Below are positions 9,870-17,450 of a stretch of 64,000 nt of DNA, in pieces. Position 1 is the first letter of the stretch. Each line of letters opens with the position of its first letter. Position numbers and translations under genes: made by a program. Origin of the DNA: Methanobacteriota archaeon (GTDB lineage: Archaea; Thermoplasmatota; E2; JACPAO01; JAHWKR01); NCBI GenBank assembly GCA_019347805.1, contig JAHWKR010000009.1, positions 1 through 64,000 on the forward strand, read 5' to 3'. The notes below the pieces were generated by a model that searched no databases, was not told the origin of the DNA, and worked only from the letters and a program-made list of their open reading frames with translations.

Positions 9870-9935
9870 CAAATCGGTCCAGCCGACCCCGCGCGAGGCT
9901 TTGCGCGCGGTGCGACTGACGTCCACCGTCGAGGC
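9861..9935 (+). repeat. attC: attC-like integron recombination site #2
   Basis: GGTGCCTGAC-AAATCGGTCCAGCCGACC-CCGCGCG...CGCGCGG-TGCGACTGACGTCCACC-GTCGAGGC; R'' matches the reverse complement of the cassette-2 start (8938-8947) at 9/10. Confidence 0.75.
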
Positions 9936-10041
9936 TCGACCTAGATACTGAGGCGCGTATAGATGTCCGGCCGTGGAGGATCCCCTCGAATTTCAGGCAT
10001 CGTCTTTATTCCTGAGCGGAGGAAATCGAGTCCGCGGGTAC

Positions 10042-10110
10042 GGTGTCGGTCTAGTTGACTCATACCCGCTTTCTTAAATTCTGCGGCGGGTGAAGTCTAC
10101 GGTTCCGGTA
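10042..10110 (+). repeat. attC-like site #2b (degenerate)
   Basis: Left GTTGACTCATACCCGC against right GCGGGTGAAGTCTACGGTTCCGG; right half resembles #1 and #3 (GGGTGAACTCTAC). Confidence 0.5.
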
Positions 10111-11965
10111 AGCGCAACCACTCATCGACCACATCTATGGCATCTTGACCAATCGTACAGCTGTCTGAAAAGATTCCGCAGAACTTCCCTGTGAGGTCAG
10201 TATGCCCGAGCGAAACGAGCCGCGTGCGCTCACCGAGGGCGATGGCGCTGTGGACGGAGACGATGAGATCCTGTGTCCCTGCGATCGTCCAGATGGGGAC
10301 ACTGTTCGTGCTCTCACCTAGCTCCAATATGAAATCGCTGGTTGGAGCAAGGTCGTCCAGACTGCCGCCCCAAGGGCTGATCATCCCGTCGATGGTGACA
10401 CCGAGGAGAAGGGAAGGAACACCGAGTCCGACCGCCGCCAAGGCGCCTTGGAGCAGAAGCGTAGCGGCTTTCTTTCCCGCAAATTGGATAATCTCGTTGG
10501 CCCAAATGCTGCCTTGATGGGGGGTCCCGAGAGTGATGATTCTCTCGACGGTGTGGTCAAGAGCCTCCTCATCGACAAGGACCCGCGAGATCAGGCCACC
10601 CATGCTATGGCCGACGATGATGATTTGCCGATTGTCAGGGTAGCCAGCCGATGAGATCCCCTCTTTGATCTGGGGGGCGACCACATTTAACGCGGTATCG
10701 CGGATTCCGTCTTGGTCACGCAGTGGAGTATACGTCAAACTCGTGAAGATGCCCTCGCCACTGTCGAAGCCCAACACATGATATCCCTCGGTCTTCAACG
10801 CTTTCTCACCGGCTTCCCATGTCTCGCCGCTGCTCCAGAGACCGTGGATGAGGATCACCAATGGCGCTGTTTCGAATATGCCCGTGGCCGATGAGGACGT
10901 CCCAGCATAGTTATCGTGGTTGAGGACGCGCCATTCGTACTGCGCTCCGGCTGCCGCGTGAAGACGGGTGGTGCATCTGTTTGTCCCAGAACATGCGAAC
11001 TTCCAGTCTTCGCTTGAGCCCATTGGGCGATACTCGACGCTTTGGCTAGAACTTCCCCCGACCCATTCGAAGGTCTTGTCACCTCCGGGGGGGACCCTCG
11101 AGGCGTCTTGGGCCAGAACGGCTGCGGGAGGGGCGTCAGGAGCCTTGAAAGTGAAGATGGGGGAGAGGACGCTGTTGCCGGCGCTGTCGCGCGATTCCAC
11201 TCGCCAGGCATATGTCTCACCAGAGTGGACGTTTAGTGTGGTGGTGACGCCGACGGTCTCGACCTCATGCCAAATGCCCTCTGTCGCTTGAGCCCAGATG
11301 ACGCGGTAGGTGATTTCGTCTCCTTCCAGGTCGCTGGAGGAGCTCCATTCGAGTCGGGTTTCTCCAATTGCGACTTCCGTGCCAGTCTGCGGAGCGATCG
11401 CGCGTACGGACGTGGGTGGCTTGTTGACGGCGATGCCAGGAAGAGTCTTCGAAACGTAGAGTCCGTTCTCTGCATAGGCTCGCAATTCGATGTCATACTC
11501 TGTGGACGACCTCAAAGGCTCGTCCAGCTCGCAACCGGCCCTCGTACACCCAGTGACAGGGCCCTTATCCGTGGGCCAGAACAGTGCGGCTTGATGTGCG
11601 ACTGCGGATCCTTGTGCGTTCCATGAGAATGTGCCGGAAGGAGGCAAGTGGCTTGGCGGCTCGAATGTGACGTCTGCCTGAATTGCGGGGGTGTATGCGC
11701 CAAACGAATCGCTTCGGACGATTCCCTTGTCGGTGATGGCGCGGATCCACCAGTGAAACTGAGTACCTGCTGTGAGTTCCGCCGGAGCGAAGCAGGCGGC
11801 TTCGGTGGTCGTGCAAATCGTGCGTCTGCCTGCGGGGGTTTCCAGGATGACATCCTGGGGTGTCGCAGGGGGAAGGTTCGATTCCCAGGTGATGAGCTGG
11901 GAAGGTAACAGCTCGCTCTCAGGTGACGGGGAGATGGGGCGGATCAATACAGCCGTTCTACCCAA
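10097..11965 (-). CDS. Secreted alpha/beta-hydrolase (lipase-like) with N-terminal Ig/FN3-like modules
   Basis: LVILIHGLWSSGETWEAG...IIIVGHSMGGLISRVLVDEE...ITLGTPHQGS; in-frame lipobox upstream of the called start, reaching CTG at 12037. Confidence 0.82.
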   Translation of the reverse strand: MGRTAVLIRPISPSPESELLPSQLITWESNLPPATPQDVILETPAGRRTICTTTEAACFAPAELTAGTQFHWWIRAITDKGIVRSDSFGAYTPAIQADVTFEPPSHLPPSGTFSWNAQGSAVAHQAALFWPTDKGPVTGCTRAGCELDEPLRSSTEYDIELRAYAENGLYVSKTLPGIAVNKPPTSVRAIAPQTGTEVAIGETRLEWSSSSDLEGDEITYRVIWAQATEGIWHEVETVGVTTTLNVHSGETYAWRVESRDSAGNSVLSPIFTFKAPDAPPAAVLAQDASRVPPGGDKTFEWVGGSSSQSVEYRPMGSSEDWKFACSGTNRCTTRLHAAAGAQYEWRVLNHDNYAGTSSSATGIFETAPLVILIHGLWSSGETWEAGEKALKTEGYHVLGFDSGEGIFTSLTYTPLRDQDGIRDTALNVVAPQIKEGISSAGYPDNRQIIIVGHSMGGLISRVLVDEEALDHTVERIITLGTPHQGSIWANEIIQFAGKKAATLLLQGALAAVGLGVPSLLLGVTIDGMISPWGGSLDDLAPTSDFILELGESTNSVPIWTIAGTQDLIVSVHSAIALGERTRLVSLGHTDLTGKFCGIFSDSCTIGQDAIDVVDEWLRLPEP

Positions 11966-12033
11966 AGCGCCATCGTCCGGCGCGATACACCCGGCAAGCG
12001 TTGCAACAAGGATGAGAGATCCGAAGACGGGGC

Positions 12034-13371
12034 TCAGACGCTGAAGGTGAGAGGCTGTGATGAGAACACCCCCTGTTTCGTGGTGACCTTGATCACGAGC
12101 GTGTACTCATCGACCTCTCCACAATAATCGATAACATGGAACTTTAGATCGTCGTAGGAGACGCTTGATCCTCCACCGATTTCAGCTAGGCGGTCGTCTG
12201 TTTCTTTGGCCAGGGTCACACCTTGCCAACTACCATAGGTGATGGTCGACTTCGACCCATCAAGCCATAGTTCGACTTTGGCATCGTCGGCCGGCCCTTG
12301 CCCGGTGTTCGAAATCGTGAACGAAACAAAGGCCTCGTCATAGCAATTCCATTCAGAATTGTATGGGTCTGTTGTCATCTGGATGGCGAGGCTCGGCCCC
12401 TGGACGTTGAGTGCTAGAGTCTCTTTGATCTCCTGGATATTGACGATGAGTTGCACTGAACCTGCCTGGTCGGAGGTCGCTTTGCCCGAGATTTGCGTAT
12501 CGGCAGAGCCAGATATTTTGACGGCTTCGGACCGGAGGTTCTGCGTGTCGAGACTGACAATGTAGGATACGGTGCCTTCGCGGTCCCCGACGTTTCGGAT
12601 CGTGAATGAATAGCTGAACTCCCGTCCTTGGTTCGGGGTGTCGTCATCGACCCGAAGATTCGCGATCTCAAAGGTAGCCGGAAGGTAGAACTCCACGTTT
12701 TGCGGATCGAGCCCGGGAACGCTGACAGAGCGGAGGCCGCGGGCTTGGGACGTGAAGGTGAATTTTAGGGTCCCGGTCTGCCCACCTTCCAGTGAGATTG
12801 ACTTCTCCAGGATCGGTTCACCGTCAAGCCTCAGTGGGACCACAGATTCTCCCTTCTGCTCGCCTTGATTCTCGAACTTAACTGTCGCTGTGACATCCTC
12901 ACCAAGGGCCGCTTCTTTGTGGGAGAGTTCCAAGCGAACGGGAACCAAGAGAGCCCCCTTTTGGACGACGATGGTGCTTGGACCCGCATAGACCTCTGTG
13001 GTTCCTTTCTCGCTGATGACACTGGCAGCGAGCTCCACGACATACTCCCCCGCTTCCGTGGGTTTGAAATCAAAACTACTTGATTCCCGTGTTCCGGCGA
13101 AGACACGAAACGTCTTTTCAAGATTGACTTGCCCGTCGACAAGGAGTTGGACGGCAAAAGATCCGTCTGCCTCGCCTTCGTTCACGACAGTGAACTCGAC
13201 GTGGGCCACATTGCCCAAGACGATAGGGCCGCTGGGGGCTTTGAACTCCTCCAGCTTGAGCTTCGCCGTCTTTCCATCTGCAAGTGTCTCGCCATCCGGG
13301 GCGACACAACCGGCCAACAACATGAAGGCCATAGCCACCAGTGCCACAAGGCCCACCCTCCGCACACGCAT
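12034..13371 (-). CDS. CARDB-like repeat lipoprotein
   Basis: Lipobox AFMLLAGC; CARDB-like segments (VLGNVAHVEFTVVNEGEADGSFAVQLLVDG, ALGEDVTATVKFENQGEQKGE). Confidence 0.72.
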   Translation of the reverse strand: MRVRRVGLVALVAMAFMLLAGCVAPDGETLADGKTAKLKLEEFKAPSGPIVLGNVAHVEFTVVNEGEADGSFAVQLLVDGQVNLEKTFRVFAGTRESSSFDFKPTEAGEYVVELAASVISEKGTTEVYAGPSTIVVQKGALLVPVRLELSHKEAALGEDVTATVKFENQGEQKGESVVPLRLDGEPILEKSISLEGGQTGTLKFTFTSQARGLRSVSVPGLDPQNVEFYLPATFEIANLRVDDDTPNQGREFSYSFTIRNVGDREGTVSYIVSLDTQNLRSEAVKISGSADTQISGKATSDQAGSVQLIVNIQEIKETLALNVQGPSLAIQMTTDPYNSEWNCYDEAFVSFTISNTGQGPADDAKVELWLDGSKSTITYGSWQGVTLAKETDDRLAEIGGGSSVSYDDLKFHVIDYCGEVDEYTLVIKVTTKQGVFSSQPLTFSV

Positions 13372-13392
13372 GAAACTTCACGAACCACTTGG

Positions 13393-13403
13393 TAAATATA
13401 TAA
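13393..13403 (-). promoter_or_regulatory. TATA box for the CARDB lipoprotein
   Basis: Minus strand AGTTATATATTTACC, about 27 nt from ATG 13371: archaeal leaderless geometry. Confidence 0.6.
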
Positions 13404-13540
13404 CTTGGCTCGGGCGCTCCTTCTGTGTAGAACCCCGTAGGGATTCATCTTCGCATCTCTACAACGGCTTCGGACGATATGTGCAATGGCTGCCCGCGGA
13501 TGCCCCTCTTTACAAAATTGACATACGTTTTCTACCGAAG

Positions 13541-13610
13541 ACCGAACAACTTGATCCACCCGATGCTGCATCATGACGCGGGTGAACTCTACAAGGTTAC
13601 TGGCGCCAGC
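13541..13610 (+). repeat. attC: attC-like integron recombination site #3
   Basis: ACCGAAC-AACTTGATCCACCCG...CGGGTGAACTCTACAAG-GTTACTGGC; shares the R[A]CAANKCGRTCCASCCGA consensus. Confidence 0.6.
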
Positions 13611-13685
13611 CGCCATTCCCACCGGTCTTCCGCCTTGCATTTGCGCAACCTGTCGCTTGAGAGCCGGATTATTCCTCCCGCCTGG

Positions 13686-13730
13686 GAAAACCAGCGACCC
13701 CGGACGTGAGCGATTTATGTACTTCAGGCA
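13686..13730 (+). repeat. 45-bp direct repeat, copy 1 (contains TATA-like TTTATGTA)
   Basis: gaaaaccagcgaccccggacgtgagcgatttatgtacttcaggca; 43/45 identical to copy 2. Confidence 0.9.
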
Positions 13731-13741
13731 GTTCAGCATCT

Positions 13742-14152
13742 ATGCATTGGCTCTTGCTCATCGCAATGCTGTTCGCCCTATCGGGTTGCATGGGACCACA
13801 GGCCCTTCGCGACGACGGCCGGGTAGTGCTGGCGGAAGACCAGTACTATCGGTCGGGATTCGAAATAGGCCGAACTGCCACTCTGAGCATCCAGGTGGAA
13901 GTATACTCAGGCCCGAATGTGGATGTCTTCGTTATGGACCAATTGAACTTCCAGCAATTCGAGAATGGAAATGACATAATCCATTTCTCCTCATGCGGAG
14001 GGGTCGCTGCTCAAGGATTCCAGCGATCCTGCACTCTCAGCGCGGGCACGTACTTCATCGTTCTGGACAATTCAGACAGAGGGTCTACAGCCCCACCGTT
14101 CAACGGCATCGATGACCCCGCTGATGTTGGTTGGATCATCGAATGGGAGTGA
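13742..14152 (+). CDS. Small secreted lipoprotein (cassette 4)
   Basis: MHWLLLIAMLFALSGC lipobox; TATA in the 45-bp repeat about 25 nt upstream. Confidence 0.6.
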   Translation: MHWLLLIAMLFALSGCMGPQALRDDGRVVLAEDQYYRSGFEIGRTATLSIQVEVYSGPNVDVFVMDQLNFQQFENGNDIIHFSSCGGVAAQGFQRSCTLSAGTYFIVLDNSDRGSTAPPFNGIDDPADVGWIIEWE

Positions 14153-14160
14153 CCGCCACG

Positions 14161-14225
14161 GATGGCGCCAGTATGGATAAGGCGGTCCAGCCGACTCGCC
14201 GCGGCTTCGCCGCTCGCCGTAAATT
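14161..14225 (+). repeat. attC-like left half #4
   Basis: TGGCGCCAGTA (reverse complement of the cassette start TACTGGCGCCA at 13599-13609) then GGATAAGGCGGTCCAGCCGAC; right core not clear. Confidence 0.5.
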
Positions 14226-14256
14226 CCTTAAGCGATTTCGTTTGTGAACAGGTAGG

Positions 14257-14985
14257 ATGCCCAATTTCAACCGAAAATTTTGGTCGGTGGCTGGAGCATT
14301 CATTCTCCTTTTCGTGGCGGTAGCTTTTTTCGGCGTCAAGTTCCATGACGATATGGCGCTGCGGGAGCATGCCGAATCCTGCGATGCTGCCGTTCCCGGG
14401 ATGCCGAAGACCATTCCGGACCACCTTGTCTTTTCTATCGTCAACGAGGCCGGCGATCTGCTAGACATCGACGCCAACGGAATGCGGCCCATTTTCAACC
14501 AAGTGCCGAGCTACTACGCATTCGGGGACCGAATCCACTTTAATCCAGCACCCGAGCAGCCCTTGGAGGGAGTCGTCCACCACGCCCGTGTGATGGTATA
14601 CACCCACTCCGATATTGTCTCCGACTTGTGGCTCAGATCGTCTCCGCAAGGTAACCTCTGCGCCAATACCTTGGAAGTCGCGGCCCTTGACGATTCGGAG
14701 TTCTTTGAGTTTGTCATAGCCCATGAACTTGGTCACTTTCTTGGTCTATCTCATCTTGAAAACACTTTGATGCTCCACCCAAACAGCAATTGGCGAGAAG
14801 TAGAGGAATCGTTCATTGAGTGTCAGTTGGAAATTCTTGACCAATGGGCGGACATCGGTGGCAACTACACCCCCTGGTGGGGATTCGACCACTGTCAAGA
14901 CGAGCCGGCTGGTGTGTGGGAATGGCTATTCGGACTGTTCTGGGGCCAGCACAACCTGCCAGGTCTGCGAGCTCTCGGATTGTGA
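14257..14985 (+). CDS. Membrane-anchored metzincin-like zinc metalloprotease
   Basis: FVIAHELGHFLGLSHLENTLMLHP: HExxHxxGxxH plus Met-turn; N-terminal TM. Confidence 0.8.
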   Translation: MPNFNRKFWSVAGAFILLFVAVAFFGVKFHDDMALREHAESCDAAVPGMPKTIPDHLVFSIVNEAGDLLDIDANGMRPIFNQVPSYYAFGDRIHFNPAPEQPLEGVVHHARVMVYTHSDIVSDLWLRSSPQGNLCANTLEVAALDDSEFFEFVIAHELGHFLGLSHLENTLMLHPNSNWREVEESFIECQLEILDQWADIGGNYTPWWGFDHCQDEPAGVWEWLFGLFWGQHNLPGLRALGL

Positions 14986-15028
14986 AAACCAGCGACCCCG
15001 GACGTGAACGATATATGTACTTCAGGCA
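14984..15028 (+). repeat. 45-bp direct repeat, copy 2
   Basis: gaaaaccagcgaccccggacgtgaacgatatatgtacttcaggca. Confidence 0.9.
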
Positions 15029-15030
15029 CT

Positions 15031-15064
15031 GATGGCGCCAGTTTACACGGCGATCCAGCCGACC
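15031..15064 (+). repeat. attC-like left half #5
   Basis: GATGGCGCCAGTTTACACGGCGATCCAGCCGACC; aligns with #1-#4 left arms; right half not recognised. Confidence 0.42.
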
Positions 15065-15246
15065 TTGCTATTGGTAGACTCCCATTGACTTCGGAACTCA
15101 CGAAGGCGAGAATCTAACACGAGGTGAAGATCAAGGAATCATTTATCGGACTCGGTATCACCGCAACGCTTTGCTGTGTTCCGGTCACCAGGAGCATGTG
15201 ACTAATCCGTACCACGCTGGTTCGACCCACTCCCGAACCTTCCGCC

Positions 15247-16695
15247 ATGCGAAAAAGTGACATACCCCAAGTCCATGGAGCGGGCATGGCGGGAGCGACG
15301 AACGGAGCCAGACCGGATTTTGTGGTGCAGGGTGAACCGGCACGGCTCATCCCGATCCCGGGCGCAGGCAGGAACAACAAGGAGACGGCTGCGACCTCGG
15401 CCTTCCTTGCTACGATGATAGCCGTGGACGAGTTCGCCCAGGCGATCACCGATCTCATCGGGATCCACCTAGGAGCCAAGGCCAGGGTGCAATGCTACAC
15501 TGAAGTCGTCTTCAAGACCCCGAAGGGACAACCTAAGTTCCGTCCGGACGGGCTCATCCATATCGCGACAGGAAAGCAGGACCGCTATTTTCTCGTCGAG
15601 GCGAAAGTGGCCAACGCGGACCTCGATCCAGCACAGATCGAGGAATACGTGACGATCGCGAAGGAGTTCGGTGTCGAAGGGGTCATTACGATCTCGAACC
15701 AGTACGCCCCGCTTCCGACATACCATCCTGTGACCCTACCCAAGTCGAGGACGAAGGGAATCAACCTTTACCATTGGTCTTGGACATCCATCTTGACGGA
15801 AGCACAAATCGCGGCCAAGCACACGGGCGTAGCCGACCCGGACCAGGCGTTCATCCTCAACGAACTGATCCGTTTCCTCGAGCATCCATCCGCCGGGGTC
15901 TTGGTCGCGCCATCGATGGGATCACAGTGGAGCGAGGGAACACGAGCGGCATTCCAAGGTCATGGGTTACACTCCGCCTCACCAGCCGTCGAGGCCATGG
16001 TCGGGTCCTGGCACCAATTGATCCGACACATCACGCTGGACCTTAGCGCCAGGTTGGGGCGCCCCGTCACGCTCTATCTGACGAGAAAGCACCGCGGGGC
16101 CCCGGAAGACCGCCTTCGTCACGATTGCCAGTCGCTCCAGGTAACCAAACGGCTCGTCTCGGAAATCGAGATTCCAGACGCAGCGTCCAGGCTCCTGCTC
16201 ATATGCGACTTCCAACGTCGGGCACTCGAGGCCCGCATGACACTCAACGCTCCCACAGACAAGGCCCAGGTGCGCGCACATCGAACTTGGATCAAGGGTC
16301 AATTATCGAAAAGTGATGACCCGAACATCGGCATCGTGGCCCATTGGCCAGGTCGGGCACCGTCCACCACGGACACCCTGGGCAGGCTCGACACTGAAGA
16401 CTCAACGCTGATTCCCAACGGCATCACCATGATGCCGACGAAATTCGAGATATTCCGGCTCCTCGATCTTGGGGATAAGATCACACAGACGACCAAGTTC
16501 CCCGATTACTGCAAGAGCTTCCTGTGGTCATATTACAAGGACATCGGTCAGCATTTGCGGCCGTACCAAGCACCGGCCCCCCGTGCAAAGGAACCCCCCA
16601 CACTCAGGGAAGACGGCCTGACTCTCGGAGACCCTGGGCCATCGATCGAGGAAGTGGCGCTGGAAATAGAGGAACATTTGACGCCAACGGATTAG
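15247..16695 (+). CDS. PD-(D/E)XK nuclease-like protein
   Basis: KFRPDGLIHIATGKQDRYFLVEAKVANADLDPAQIEEYVTIAKEFGVEGVITISNQ: D...ExK core. Confidence 0.58.
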   Translation: MRKSDIPQVHGAGMAGATNGARPDFVVQGEPARLIPIPGAGRNNKETAATSAFLATMIAVDEFAQAITDLIGIHLGAKARVQCYTEVVFKTPKGQPKFRPDGLIHIATGKQDRYFLVEAKVANADLDPAQIEEYVTIAKEFGVEGVITISNQYAPLPTYHPVTLPKSRTKGINLYHWSWTSILTEAQIAAKHTGVADPDQAFILNELIRFLEHPSAGVLVAPSMGSQWSEGTRAAFQGHGLHSASPAVEAMVGSWHQLIRHITLDLSARLGRPVTLYLTRKHRGAPEDRLRHDCQSLQVTKRLVSEIEIPDAASRLLLICDFQRRALEARMTLNAPTDKAQVRAHRTWIKGQLSKSDDPNIGIVAHWPGRAPSTTDTLGRLDTEDSTLIPNGITMMPTKFEIFRLLDLGDKITQTTKFPDYCKSFLWSYYKDIGQHLRPYQAPAPRAKEPPTLREDGLTLGDPGPSIEEVALEIEEHLTPTD

Positions 16696-16714
16696 CCCCC
16701 CACTTCGTGAGAAA

Positions 16715-17251
16715 ATGAACCCCGAATTGATCGACCTGATGAGGCACCGCGTCGCCAGTACGTCCGTTGGTGCCTCTACTGCGCGGGGAATGGGCCCGAA
16801 GGGCACCATCGAATCAGCCAGGGCCTTTCTCAGATCTATCGACTTAAACAAATTCGCCACTGAGTCAGAGGCGGAATTTCGATCAGTCCTGAACCGCACC
16901 ACGCGCGCCTACAAGAGGAAATTACCCGCCGGTGCCCAACACTGGGGAGCATCCCGCAAGTTCCTGAACATTTTTCTGCGGGGCGTCGTCTACCAAAAGT
17001 ATCTCGTCAATCACTTCGGCTTGCACCATATTGAGCCGTGGCTCGAGGTCCCAATGGACAGTCACGTTGCCAAACGACTACGCCAGGAACTAGGTGGAGT
17101 GGAAGCGGTACCCCGGTGGCGAACGGTCATCAGCCTTGATGCGCGTATTAACGACCAGTATCAGAGATTCGCATCCGAAGTCGCTGCCAGGAAAGGAATT
17201 GATCGGGTTCATCTTGACCTCATCTACTGGAGGCATCTTCATGACAGTTAG
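16715..17251 (+). CDS. Hypothetical protein
   Basis: 178 aa, same strand just downstream of the nuclease-like gene. Confidence 0.45.
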   Translation: MNPELIDLMRHRVASTSVGASTARGMGPKGTIESARAFLRSIDLNKFATESEAEFRSVLNRTTRAYKRKLPAGAQHWGASRKFLNIFLRGVVYQKYLVNHFGLHHIEPWLEVPMDSHVAKRLRQELGGVEAVPRWRTVISLDARINDQYQRFASEVAARKGIDRVHLDLIYWRHLHDS

Positions 17252-17450
17252 CCCTTCGATGGTTCGACTTGCGCATTAACTTTTATTTGATCATGTGAAC
17301 CCAGACGACCCGAGGCCAGCCACAAGCAAGATCACCAGTACTGCTCCGACCGCGTGACGCATCCAGCCCGGCATGGCATATCCTACGCAACCCAAGACTT
17401 GCCAGCCACCGCAACGCTTTTTACCCAACATCCACCCCTCCTGACCGTCC

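Noticed and set aside
7352-17300. Integron integrase or attI site
   Set aside because: No ORF shows tyrosine-recombinase motifs. A weak attC-like patch at about 7430-7460 (AACAAGTTCGGCCGATG...GTTTAAA) was too degenerate to call.
17291-17374. 27-aa minus-strand TM peptide (MPGWMRHAVGAVLVILLVAGLGSSGFT)
   Set aside because: Plausible small membrane protein but too short to support without conservation or expression data.
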